NCBI RefSeq assembly: GCF_029784155.1
Contig: NC_073693.1
Coordinates: 286,536,875-286,600,874, forward strand
Length of the DNA stretch: 64,000 bases
Direction: 5' to 3'
DNA from: Uranotaenia lowii
Lineage: Eukaryota > Arthropoda > Insecta > Diptera > Culicidae
In this document: one piece after another, positions 1-10,059 of the stretch
How positions within the stretch are numbered: position 1 is the stretch's first letter
Layout: every line of letters begins with the position of its first letter
Notes under the pieces: model-generated
Database searches by the model: none
What the model saw: only the letters and a program-made list of their open reading frames with translations
Told to the model about the DNA's origin: nothing
Made by a program: the position numbers and the translations under genes

Positions 1-2165
1 CCGTCGTAGACCGTCCCTCCATGAAGCCGGCCTGATGACTTCCCACGAATCTGTTTGCTTGTGGCGTTAGGCGGCGGAGTAGGATTCGGGACAACACTTT
101 GTAGGCGGCATTGAGGACAGTGATCGCTCGGTAGTTCTCACAGTCCAATTTGTCGCCCTTCTTGTAGATGGGGCATATTACCCCCTCCTTCCACTCCTCC
201 GGTAGCTGTTCTATGTCCCAGATCCGGATTATCAACCGATGTAGGCAATCGGCCAACCTGTCCGGGCCCATTTTGATGAGTTCAGCTGCGATGCCATCCT
301 TCCCAGCCGACTTGTTTCTATTCAGCTGGCGAATGGCTTCCTTAACTTCACTCATCGTTGGGAATGGCTCCTCTTCGTCGTTGGCTACGCCGGCGATGTA
401 CCTTCCCCCACCATCTTGATCTCCTGCATGTGCGCCGTTCAGGTGTTCATCGAAGTGCTGCTTCCACCTTTTGATCACCTCACGATTGTCCGTCAGGATA
501 CCCCCGTCCTTATCCCGGCACATTTCGGCTTGCGGCACGAAGCCTTTGCGGGATGCGTTGAGTTTCTGATAGAACTTTCGTGTTTCTTGGGAACGATGCA
601 GCTGCTCCAGCTCCTGGAGCTCCTCCTCCTCCAGGCGGCGCTTTTTCTCCTGGAAAAGTCGGACTCGCTGCCTCTTCCGCTGTCGGTGATTTTCCACATT
701 TCGACGGGTGCTTCTTTGCACTACTGCCGCCCGCGCGGCATTTTCTTCGTCCATCACCCTCCTACACTCCTCGTCGAACCAGTCGTTCCGTCGAGATCGC
801 TCCACATAACCGATGACGTTCTCCGCCGCACTGTTGATGGCTGTTTTGATGGTATCCCAACAGTCCTCGAGAGGGGCTTCGTCAAGCTCGCCCTCTGCCG
901 GCAGCGCTGCTTCGACCGATTGCGCGTAGTCTGCCGCGACCTCAGGTTGCTTCAGTCGCGCGATGTTTAACCGAGGCGGGCGCCGGTTTCGCTTGTTGTT
1001 CACTACGGAGAGTTTTGGGCGCATCTTCACCATCACCAGATAATGGTCCGACTCGATGTTGGCGCCCCGACAGGATCTGACGTCGATGATGTCCGAAAAG
1101 TGCCGGCTGTCGATCAAAACGTGGTCGATCTGTGATTGCGTTTGGTACGGTGATCTCCAGGTGTACTTGTGTGGGAGGCGGTGCTGAAAAAAGGTACTAC
1201 GTACGGCCATTCGTTTGGAGGCGGCGAAATCAATAAGTCTGAGGCCGTTTTCGTTGGTCAGCTGGTGCGCGCTGAACCTTCCAATTGTCGGTTTAAATTC
1301 CTCCTCCTGGCCGACCTGACCATTGAAATCCCCGATGACGATCTTGATATCATGTTTTGGGCAACGGTCGTATTCACGCTCCAGCTGCGCGTAGAATTCG
1401 TCTTTGTCGTCACCGGTACTTCCGAGGTGAGGGCTGTGCACGTTGATGATGCTGATGTTGAAGAACCGGCCCTTGATTCTCAACCGGCACATTCGTGAGT
1501 TGATCGGCCACCACCCGATCACGCGCTTTTGCATCTTTCCCATCACTATAAAAGCTGTTCCAAGCTCGTGTGTGTTGCCGCAGCTCTGGTAGATGGCACG
1601 ACCATCTGGATACGTTCGTACCGTGGAGCCCTTCCAGCATACCTCCTGCAGCGCTACGATGTCGAATTTGCGGCTCTTCAATTTGTTGGAGAGCACGTGG
1701 GTACTGCCCACAAAATTTAGAGATCGGCAGTTCCATGTTCCAAGTTTCCAATCGCTAGTCCCTTTTCGTCGCGTGGGTCTTTGCCGATTTCCATCCGAAA
1801 TTTGTTGTTCGTTATTCGTTGCTTATGTTTTTTTAGTAGTCACAGGCTCGCAAGGCCCGCAGCTAACCCCACTATCTCGCAGGAGGACCGTCGTGATGTT
1901 GCTGTTTTGGGTCCCGAACACCACCAGGACGTTGTTGCACTCCGCACGCCGCCCCTAACATGGAGAACAGACGCGTACGAAGCCCCCTAACTCATTCTGC
2001 ATGCGACCAAAGCATCCACCGGGGTTGGGTACCCGATCTCCGCTAAGGTTGCTCGCACCCCAGCTAGTACCACGGGGAGGTAGAGAATCGGAGTTGCAGA
2101 CAAGAGGTGATATGACCACTACCCGAGGGTTGGGTGTATGGGGTCTCGAGTTGCACATTGTCTAC
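1..2165 (-). mobile_element. RTE-like non-LTR retrotransposon, 5' part, continues beyond the left window edge
   Basis: Minus-strand LINE whose 3' half lies outside the window. It comprises a 5' leader (about 2165 down to 1825) and an endonuclease plus the first reverse-transcriptase motifs. The clade call (RTE/JAM1-type) rests on the overall look of the endonuclease and of the motifs ENYRAITVLNAAYKVLS and HQAGFMEGRSTT; it is tentative and could be a neighbouring LINE clade. No tail or target duplication can be judged because the 3' end is missing. The sequence is distinctly GC-richer than the flanking DNA, as expected of a fairly young coding insertion. Confidence 0.75.
2..1822 (-). CDS. LINE endonuclease / reverse transcriptase polyprotein, N-terminal 607 codons (partial)
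   Basis: A single minus-strand frame (codons at plus positions 2-4, 5-7 and so on) has no stop from the TAA at 1823-1825 to the window edge. It encodes an apurinic-type endonuclease starting near LGTWNCRSLN, with the catalytic glutamate in VALQEVCWKG, GDFN in VIGDFNGQVG and the SDH motif in ESDHYLVMV. A linker with a charged, probably coiled-coil stretch (RQRKRQRVRLFQEKKRR) follows. Reverse-transcriptase motifs come next: SAGKDGIAAELIK, EEWKEGVICPIYKKG, ENYRAITVLN and HQAGFMEGRSTT. The YADD/FADD catalytic box would lie beyond the left edge. The first in-frame ATG (1541-1543) is downstream of the endonuclease start, so the true start is unresolved; it may use a non-AUG codon, or an upstream start may have been lost. 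An uninterrupted frame of this length suggests recent activity. Confidence 0.7.
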
Positions 2166-2439
2166 TTCACTAGCCTAGCTTTTTCTAGCTATTTACGTTC
2201 ATTCTGACTCTCCGCACCCTTAACTCCATGCAACATATTTAAAAATTTTCTCTCGTCCGGGAGAAAGAACTTATCCTTAGCGTTACAAGAGACGATAAAT
2301 TTGAATCTGAATGCACAACTTATCGAAAGCAAAATTGAAGTTGATATCGTTAGTATAGTGTTCTTGCGGATGAAAATCTCTCTCACGGGTGTTTTGATCG
2401 GCAAATTCCATCGGAGGATAACGATTTTTAGATTCCCTG
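2166..2439. other. Unassigned AT-rich spacer
   Basis: No coding frame, tRNA-like sequence or terminal repeat was recognised between the two LINE remnants. Confidence 0.5.
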
Positions 2440-3001
2440 CTGATATGATATACCCATATCTTCACGGACGTTCACAATCCGTTTTTAAATGACATTTGTT
2501 CCGAGTTTTCAGATATTGATTCTGGAGTTCCCCAAGGTTCTATTTTGGGACCCATTTTGTTTTCCTTGTTCATATATTACCTTCCTTTGGTCCTGGGTTT
2601 TTGATCAGTTCATCATCAGGTCAGCTACTGTTATCCACAAATTCCTCACATCAGGTAAACTGGTATATTTAAGATCACTATTTGTGCCACTCAGAAGCTC
2701 TCGAACCAGTTGCCTTGCTATCCCCCGGCACAGTTCTGTTTACTACACAGTAATTCGTTTTTCGTGAAAGGTATTATTAATTGGAACCGTATTCCCTTTC
2801 ATATCAAATCTGTTCGATCGAAGTCAGAGTTCAAAACAAGACATAATTTTTTTTTCTTCAACTTCAATCATATTATGTAATCAGTAGATGATAATTATTA
2901 GGGTAGGAGAACAAATCTTGAATACACATTGTAACAATTTATAAGATTTTATCTTACGTTACATAATTGAAATAAATAAATAAATAAATAAATAAATAAA
3001 T
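2440..3001 (+). pseudogene. Degenerate LINE relic: RT fragment plus 3' end with (AAAT)n tail
   Basis: At 2488-2600 the plus strand reads NDICSEFSDIDSGVPQGSILGPILFSLF (given here in pieces: NDICSEFSDID, then SGVPQGSILGPILFSLF), the conserved motif just before the catalytic box in Jockey- and CR1-like reverse transcriptases. The frame then stops. At about 2780-2880 a second piece resembles the extreme C-terminus of such proteins (IPFHIKSVRSKSEFKTRHN). The copy ends in AAAT repeats at 2973-3001, the usual LINE tail. The DNA between the two pieces is shortened and out of frame, so this is an internally deleted dead copy. The clade is not certain. Confidence 0.6.
2973..3001 (+). repeat. (AAAT)n LINE 3' tail
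   Basis: About seven direct AAAT units, reading aaataaat, terminate the LINE relic and give its orientation. Confidence 0.8.
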
Positions 3002-4462
3002 CAACAATGTGAATTTTTAATGAAATTTTCGATCATAGGTAAAAAATATAAGGAGCCATACGAGAAAAAATCCGGTACTGTAATGAAAGTTTTGTAACGA
3101 CATAGATAACGTCCTTAAGTACCCATTGAAGTTCTCTATGAACATAAGCGTTATTAAAATCCGTTCAGAATTTTTCAACCGTCAATGTCCTTTAGAAGTC
3201 ACGGCAGTTTTGATCCACCCAAACCCAAATGGTTGGTTTTCGTAGTTGGCTCTCGATCCCGGTCCCAAATCCAGGATGGAAAATCAATTCGCATGTCCCG
3301 AAACAAAATTTACGACTGTCAACAACAACAAGAACCATCTGCAAGAGTGCGATGCGAACCATCGTTCGTCTGTTCGTTCGCCCGATGTGTCCCATTAGGG
3401 GGTCCATGTAGTAGCGCAGTTTTGCGTGAAGTACCAAACCTAAAACCGAAGCCGAAGGCCTGGGAGGGAAAACGGGTGTGTGATTGTATAAATTCAATAA
3501 ATGAGAAAGGGGACATCTCATCCTTGTTGGAGTGGTTCACTACTATTGGTGATATTTCAAAGCCAATGCAATGCAAAAAGGTCTTGCGTTTTCGCGTTAG
3601 CGTCTTTTACCGAAACGCCCTCAGGGATATCGATTCCAGAACGGTATTTATGGCTACCGCGGGTGAATGCGTTTGACTTGAAAGTTTCGTCTACCTTCCC
3701 GGTTGTGATAAAATAATCGAAGAATGCAATTTGCTCTTGATGTCATGTTAATAAATGATACGTGCCTTTTTAGCATAATAATGACATTTTATCGGTTTGT
3801 ATAAGTCTATGGGAGCTTTGAGACTCCAAGGTAAGAATGAGATTACACACTAATGGTTCAATTTGCGATATGGATTACGATCATCTACAGATTAAGACAC
3901 AGATAATTTACTTTTCAACTGATAAACCTCATTTGAAAAAAATGTTCTCAACATATTCTCTAATTCGTTATTAATTTTATATAATATATAACGAGTTCTT
4001 CCTGGGACCTGACATTAACAAATTACCAGAACGTAAAAAATGGTTGGTTCTGATCAATTTGTCTTTTTTTCTGGTTTAGGGGTGAATTCAACGAATTAAT
4101 TTGTCTCATTTTTCTTCTGGGATTATTTTCAGAGTAAATCATGGGTGAGTTTCAAAGCAACTTATTGCTACTGTAATGGCAATGGAATGGACTTTTGGGA
4201 ATATGAACTGTATCAAATTTAATGTAGTTCATTGAGTCGAGTTCGATTGAGTTGAATAAAAGGGGTGTTTAGTTAGGTTCTTAGTTTCGAAATATGTTTT
4301 GCCCGGTCAATCAACCCCAAGGAAAAAAGGTCACCTCTATATAGTTTTGGTGATATGGTGTGTTGAAATTTCAAAATCGATCAGTTTTGAGCAAAATCGA
4401 TCTTTGATAACTGATAAACTAAAAAATTTAGATGAAAATTTAAATCTGATTCGGAATCTCTA
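3002..4462. other. Non-coding stretch, nothing assigned
   Basis: There are several short open frames at 3185-3720, but they overlap on both strands and show no recognisable domain, so I treat them as chance. Around 3180-3500 the base composition is less AT-rich than its surroundings, which may mark an old repeat or a host non-coding element. No tRNA-like boxes or terminal inverted repeats were found. Confidence 0.4.
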
Positions 4463-4792
4463 TAGGGGAGATAGGGGCATAATGGCCACCATAGAGAACA
4501 GCTGTAATATGTGATTACATCATTGTTTCATGTTCAGACACTCAAATAGTCTATTGCCTAATTGGATGAAACTTCAAAAAGTAGATAAAAACGTTTAAAA
4601 ATGCATTTTAAAAATTTTTGCCGAAAGCTGAAAACCAGTCACTGTAGAGGCATAATGAGAAACCCCCCGAGGCAGTATGAGCACCATTAATAAAGGCATA
4701 ATGAGCGTTTTCTGCCGGGGATTCTAGCAGCAAATTCGCCTCGATGAAGTCAACTGAGTAATAGAGCTACAGCTTGACTTGTATCGTCTGAC

Positions 4793-4860
4793 GATTTGGC
4801 CTTTTGGTTAGATGTCGGAGAGATAATCAGTAGGCTCGAGTTCGATTCCTGGTCGAGGTG
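4793..4860 (+). ncRNA. tRNA-like (pol III promoter-like) sequence in left arm of foldback element
   Basis: The segment has an A-box-like ttggttagatgt near 4804 and a good B-box match, gttcgattcc, at 4840-4849. The spacing between boxes is close to that of a tRNA. It is probably tRNA-derived and not a functional tRNA, since no clean acceptor-stem pairing was found. Related sequence is present inverted in the right arm and again at 63584-63650. Confidence 0.45.
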
Positions 4861-5097
4861 ATTTTTTTTTTTCATTTATCATTCATGATCATGAATGCAC
4901 TAAACGGTGAGGCGAAGATTCATCAAACAAAGCAACAACAAAATAATATAGGTTTGTTTGTAGAATTCAAAGAATTTACACATGCTCATACATTATGTTT
5001 CTGGTGTTTTGTGTGACGGATGATGCTTTGATGCTATTAGCCGTATAATGTAACAATAAAAAAAAAATCATGAAAGGTGTGTGCAAAAAAAAATCCC

Positions 5098-5170
5098 CTC
5101 GAACAGAAATCGAACTCGAGTCTACCGATTGCCACTCCGACACCTTACTAATAGCCCAAATCGACAGACG
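5098..5170 (-). ncRNA. tRNA-like sequence in right arm of foldback element, opposite orientation
   Basis: This is the reverse complement of the left-arm tRNA-like segment. The B-box-like sequence gaaatcgaac (5106-5115 on the plus strand) and the A-box region around 5140-5155 face the opposite way, so any transcripts from the two arms would converge on the centre of the element. Confidence 0.45.
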
Positions 5171-5892
5171 AAACAAGCCAAGCTGTAGCTCTATAATTCA
5201 GTTGACTTCATCGAGTTGAATTCGCTGCTAGATTCCCCGACAGAAAATGCTCATTATGCCTTCATTGAAAGTGCTCTGTTCGCCTCTAGTGAACAAATTA
5301 AAGTAAAAACGCGTTTTAAAATTGATTAAAGTGAAAATTCAATAATTTTATGATGTTGAAAATTGAGAAAAAATGTGTAGATCATGTTGCAGTGCGTACA
5401 TTTCAGATCAAGATGATTTAAAGGTCACAAAAGCTTATTTGGTGGTGCTCAAAAATTATAATATTTTCGTCACTTGAGAACCTAGCTGGTTATTATTTAA
5501 TATTTCTGTAAAGATGAAAAGGATATTTCTTTTTTGGTGAAAAATTAATACTATGGGTAGTACGAAACAAGTCCTTATGAAAATTTGTTTAAGAAAATAC
5601 GTACTTATGTAGACAAAAGGAGTGCTCATTATGCCCTGGGTGCTCGTTATGCCCTCATCTCCCCTACAAAGTACTAAAAACAAAGTTTTTTCTTGAAACT
5701 ACAGATCAAACTAAAGTGTTTCCAGCGATAAACTGAAAAATGATGAAAACGCAAATGGGACGGACTTGCTATGAGCGGCAGTGTTGCGGTTCGTACATTT
5801 CAGATCAAGATGATTTCAAGGTCATAAAAGTTTATTTGGTGGTGCTCAAAAATTATAATATTTTCGTCACTTGAGAACCTAGCTGGGAATTT

Positions 5893-5904
5893 GTTAATAT
5901 TTCT
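5893..5904 (+). repeat. Target-site duplication, left, of Penelope-like insertion
   Basis: gttaatatttct is present here and at 6711-6722, exactly flanking the insertion. Confidence 0.75.
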
Positions 5905-5950
5905 TCTTAAATTTTTGGCTATTTTTCGGTCTTGGGGATTGGGAGATACC

Positions 5951-6454
5951 ACAGCCATGGTCGATCATATCATCAACACAGAGCATAGGTTCGAACACAC
6001 CAAAACCAGGATTGTTGATAGAGCGAAATACTCATCAACATTACGTGTATTGGAAATGTGCCACATTACCAATACTGACAATACGGTAAATTGTAGGACA
6101 GACACAGCTAAACTCAATACCACTTATACAGGAATTTTACAATCAGTCAGAACAACATCAAAATTCAGTAATAGTAATAGTTCCAAACCACAAAACCCAC
6201 ACACAGCAAAGAACCAATCCAACCAACTTCCACTCATTACCTCAGATAGTCCAGCTTCCAACCCCATCCACACATTCCACACAATAGATTCCATAACTCA
6301 AAGCGACAGTTACAGTGCGCCATCGCAAATGAATGAAAAATTGTTTTTCAATCCCGATCGAAAAAGTAATTTAACAGTAAGAAAGAAGATAGAAATAGAA
6401 TTTAAATATAACAAATATATATTCACAGAAGAGCAGCGAAGACTGGACACCTGA
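5951..6454 (+). pseudogene. Penelope-like GIY-YIG endonuclease C-terminal fragment
   Basis: An open plus-strand frame from 5891 to 6454 (187 codons) starts inside the inverted tail, so its beginning is artificial. From about residue 22 it reads as the end of a Penelope-type GIY-YIG nuclease: MVDHIINTEHRFEHTKTRI, then STLRVLEMCHI with the family's glutamate, then DNTVNCRTDTAKLNTTY with the conserved asparagine. The catalytic GIY, YIG and arginine that lie upstream in the family are missing. The remaining ~115 residues are low-complexity and rich in Ser, Asn and Thr and are probably 3' flanking sequence read through. Confidence 0.6.
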
Positions 6455-6569
6455 ACGTTGGAAAAAAAACGAAATCTGACAAGAACAACCATTAGACAAG
6501 TGAGTTTACACTCTTTAAACCAGACTCTTAACAATGCTCATTGTAATTTTTGAAACTAATAAAATTCCA

Positions 6570-6614
6570 GTACCCTTGAGGAAGACCACCAAAAATGGTC
6601 GAAACGTCGGGCAT
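6570..6614 (+). ncRNA. Degenerate hammerhead-ribozyme-like motif of a Penelope-like element
   Basis: The order fits a hammerhead: a stem I strand (tacccc-like at 6570-6575), core ttgagga (consensus CTGANGA, first base changed), stem II gacca...tggtc (6584-6600), then gaaac and gtc (6601-6608), then the stem I partner gggcat. Hammerheads are established in Penelope-like terminal regions. The changed core base makes activity doubtful. Confidence 0.45.
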
Positions 6615-6710
6615 TTCACAAATAAAAGTTGTTTGATTGAAATACAAGACCGAAAAATAGCCAAAAATTTAAGAATAAACATCAAAAACGGTCCATAACA
6701 TAAACCTAAC

Positions 6711-6722
6711 GTTAATATTTCT
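6711..6722 (+). repeat. Target-site duplication, right, of Penelope-like insertion
   Basis: Second copy of gttaatatttct. Confidence 0.75.
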
Positions 6723-6881
6723 GTAAATATGAAAAGGATATTTCTTTTTTGGTGAAAAATTTATACTATAGGTAGTACGAAACAAGTTCTTATAAAAATT
6801 TGTTTAAGAAAATACGTACTTATGTAGAAAAAAGGAGTGCTTATTATGCCCTGGGTGCTCATTATGCCCTTATCTCCCCTA

Positions 6882-7154
6882 ATATCCTTCATTCAATCAG
6901 CGGTTCTGATCTTGACTAGATATTTTAGTTTCAGAAATGGAACGCTTTAAAAGTATTTGATATTGAAGGTTTCAACTCATTTAACAATTTTGTTTAAGAC
7001 ATATCGATTCGAATGATGCTTTAAGAAATATAAAGGATTCCATTTGGTTAAAACCTTCTTTGAAATTTCGTTAAAACTCCCTTATTTTGCAGAATTGAGG
7101 AAAACTGAAAAAAAACTCCTACAATTTTTTCTCATAATTAGAAAATAATGGAGT
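6882..7154. other. AT-rich spacer, nothing assigned
   Basis: No frame or repeat recognised between the two foldback families. Confidence 0.5.
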
Positions 7155-7797
7155 TATGCGCTGCAGGCTAAAATTAATCCTAGGCCTAGTACAAGATCCC
7201 ATGCCAAATTTGGGCCAGATCGGATCTCGGGAAGGGGTCGCTCAACGAGCCTGAAGTATGTATGGGAATTTGTGACATTTTGTTCGGAAGAAACATGAAA
7301 AACAGGTTTTGTATCAATAACTTTAGTTTCTCGGTCGTTTTTTTAATACGATTTTTCCTCAAACCCGAATTATGACAAATATTTCATCCGAAGACTGCAT
7401 TTCAATTAGAGAAATATAAGGATAAAGGAGTTATTAGGCTTAAAAAATGGGCTTTAAAAGTAAGCCCGTTTTTGAAACCTAATAACATTTTTATATTATC
7501 CCTTATCGAAATGTAGTCTTCAGCTGTAATTTTTGTCTTAGTTTAGGCTTTAAGAAAAAACCGTATTCAAAAGAAATCGGCCGAAAAGAACTACAAATGT
7601 TGATAAAAAACTGATTTTTCATGTTTCTCTTGAACAAAATGTCTCAAAATCCCATACAAACTTAAGACCCCTTCCCGTGATCCGATCTGGCCCAAATTTG
7701 GTTGGGATCTTGTACTAGGCCTAGGATCAATTTCAGCCTGCAGCGTATAACATTTCACAGGTTTTGAGTTTCCCATACAAGTTTGGGGCACTCTAAT
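7155..7797. mobile_element. Foldback element, family 2 (ends in ggggcactcta)
   Basis: The left arm starting cgctgcaggctaaaat (7159) is the reverse complement of the right arm ending cagcctgcagcg (7745). The arms are about 290 bp and meet near 7452 at gggctttaaaagtaagccc, itself a small hairpin. The right terminus reads tttggggcactcta; the matching left terminus is lost. A half copy at 18895 starts tagagtgccccaaa and confirms the true end. There is no coding capacity, so this is a non-autonomous element of unknown superfamily. Confidence 0.65.
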
Positions 7798-10059
7798 GAT
7801 CAATGAATAAAACCTTTATTTTAGAAATCTTTGTAATTTTGCCAATAATTTGCACAAATTCATTTATTGCATTTTTATTTATTTTCAAAAGTTATCTTGA
7901 TAACAAAAGCTAACAGGAAAAACCAGTTGTACATTAGCTTATTTGAGTTAGCTCTTAAATTCTCAAAACTCAAACTCAAACTCAAAGAAAAATCTGAATT
8001 TTGTTGCCTTGTGTAGTCGGTCAGACAGTCAGTTTGGTTTTAATCTATTTTGTCTTACAACCGTCGCAGATTTACAAGTTTTCCAGTTGAAACGAAGCAC
8101 CATTACCTTCAATCTGTCTGTCATAAAAATCGAGTGTGTAATTTGTTTTACTTTTACAGCACAAGTGGATTTCGTGCATATTAAGATATGAAGACGTAAT
8201 TTGAATGATCAAATTATGAACAGTCCTGCAGAGTTTATCGAGAAGTGTGAAAGCTTCTTTGTTCCACGGTGCCCTTAAGGATTTCACTACAGTTGTAAAT
8301 CTTGATTATTTATAAAGGGTTTCCAGAAAAGAGGTATCGTAAATAACAGCAAAACGTTCCGCGTTCCATGTTACAACCTTTTACAGCATTAACAAATGTC
8401 TGGCCTCTCTAGCATGAAAAAGGGTGGATGTTAGGTGGATAAAGCTGTAACGCTTAACGTAAAAAAAGAAAGTTCGTAAATAAGAAACTAACTCGCATTA
8501 TTAGGATATCATAGAAATATATGAATGTACCCCATCAAATATGCTAGCAAGTGCTTGGAAGCAGTTGGAAGAGTTTGGATAATTTACAACGCTTTTGAGT
8601 GCCCTGCAACACAAATAAATGCACGAAACCGATTTACATCGCGTTTCGCTCACAAAGAAATATGACGAATAAATTTCACCAGCGTGGATATTTTTACTTT
8701 TATTCCATTGAAATGAAGGAATTAATCAAATTTGGATTGCATCTCATGTATATTTTCATTGGCAAAAGCTAAATCTAGTTTTTCAATCAAGAGAAATGCA
8801 TCATTGCTAAGTTCAAGATCCGGTTCGAAGGACCAATTGATATACGAAAGTTTACAGGAAAACCATAAACTTCTTTCCACAGGAAACTAATTCTAATGCA
8901 AGGTGCCACTGCTGCCTGCCCTTGTTGCTATAACTCAAATTGATAGAACCATTATTTATTTTTCATGATTAATTTTTTGATCTTAAAAATGCTTTCTCTA
9001 GATGTTTTATAATAGAACTTCCGAAATTTATCTCTCAAGATCAAATCCTTTTAGACTTTCTAAAATGCTTCTATACGAGTTGCAGTCCAGCTGGACTCAC
9101 CTCATCATCGCTAATCCTACTTATCTGCCAGTGCAGTATGTTCCAGGACGTCTCGTTCAAGGTGGAACATCTGGTGTATGCATCCGCACCGGTATAAAAA
9201 ATATACGATCAAATGCGTTCGGTTTGAAGAAAAAAAAAACAAACCATATCCCCCTAACTGATCGATCCTCCTAGTGACCTTCTATCCAACTTTAAAGCAT
9301 ACACGCATGGGCGGCGACTAATCTCAGCACTTGAGATGGATTTAAAATCCTTTTCGTTCGATCGACTGCCTCCAGAATTCGGGAAGCCAAACAGTAAAAC
9401 GTTGAACAGCGAGATTGGAAGACTCGATGGAAAGTGGACACGAGAGACAGAGAACAAAAAATTCTCAAGTTTCCAGGTGTTTCCTTTCTTCGGTTGGATA
9501 CTCTTTGTTCAGTTGGTCTCTTTTTGTGAGGTTGGAACACAAAAATTATGCCCTTGTTCTGGAACTCTACCTGAGCTGCTGAGCTGAGAGTGCCTGCTTC
9601 GAAGCCGAGATTCCTTTCGAAGGCAGGCACATCCTTTCTTGTTGTTTTCGTCCATCGGTGCCGAGACGAGATTTTACGCCAGCATCCTGTCGTTTTTCTC
9701 CATCATCGTCAGGAACAAACAAAAGGGATCTTAAGCAGGGCTCAGATTTGGTCCGGCTGCATCAGCCCAGCCAGGATCTTTCGCACACGAGTTTGAACAA
9801 TAATGGAAAATCTCGTTCTTGTAAATCCTCCTCCGGATTCGCTGCAGAGAGATTACCTATAAGCAGATGAAAATTCTTAGAAAGCCGATAGGTAGCTCTC
9901 TGTTTGAACTCGAGATTATGTTTTGCATAAACTTTTACACAAAACAAAATCAAAAGGTCGTATGAAGCTGTTTGCATTTGAAATATATAATCTAAGATCC
10001 ATTTTGTTTATAAAAAATACGCTTATCAATGATCTGAAGATTATAATGAAGAAGAAGAA
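7798..10059. other. 2.3 kb without a recognised gene
   Basis: Only short, overlapping frames are present. The segment 9290-9870 is richer in GC than its surroundings and has small open frames on both strands (9336-9587 plus, 9292-9630 minus), but none has a recognisable motif. It may be host non-coding or regulatory DNA. A homopolymeric A run at 9229-9240 and a purine tract at 10049-10062 are the only simple repeats. Confidence 0.4.

Larger units (their letters stand above)
4465..5664. mobile_element. Foldback (long inverted repeat) element with TA flanks, family 1, complete copy
   Basis: The ends read ggggagataggggcat on the left and atgccctcatctcccc on the right, an inverted pair, and both are flanked by TA (4463-4464 and 5665-5666). 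Inside, the left arm from about 4680 to 4875 is mirrored at about 5090 to 5275. Blocks such as ctagcagcaaattcg and gaagtcaactga recur in reverse complement at roughly 85 percent similarity by eye. The centre (about 4880-5085) is AT-rich. There is no transposase frame, so it is non-autonomous. The TA duplication suggests mobilisation by a Tc1/mariner-type transposase; this is an inference. A partial copy lies at 5784-6879 and another starts at 63226. Confidence 0.75.
5905..6710 (+). mobile_element. Penelope-like element fragment (3' end) with inverted terminal copy
   Basis: The 806 bp insertion lies between 12 bp direct duplications. Its left edge (5904-5933) is a perfect reverse complement of a segment near the right end (6646-6675), beginning ttcttaaatttttggc. 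Penelope-like elements often insert as 5'-truncated copies with an inverted tail fragment at the 5' side. The body encodes the end of a GIY-YIG endonuclease and then a non-coding 3' region with a hammerhead-like motif. The reverse transcriptase is absent, so the copy cannot move by itself. Confidence 0.65.
5784..6879. mobile_element. Foldback family 1, partial second copy interrupted by a Penelope-like insertion
   Basis: From 5784 to 5904 and again from 6711 to 6879 the sequence matches the right-hand part of the complete copy (5383-5664). Shared landmarks are cgtacatttcagatcaag, ttcgtcacttgagaacc and the terminal tatctcccct followed by TA. The left arm and centre are missing. The break between the two pieces is filled by an 806 bp insertion. 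Confidence 0.7.
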
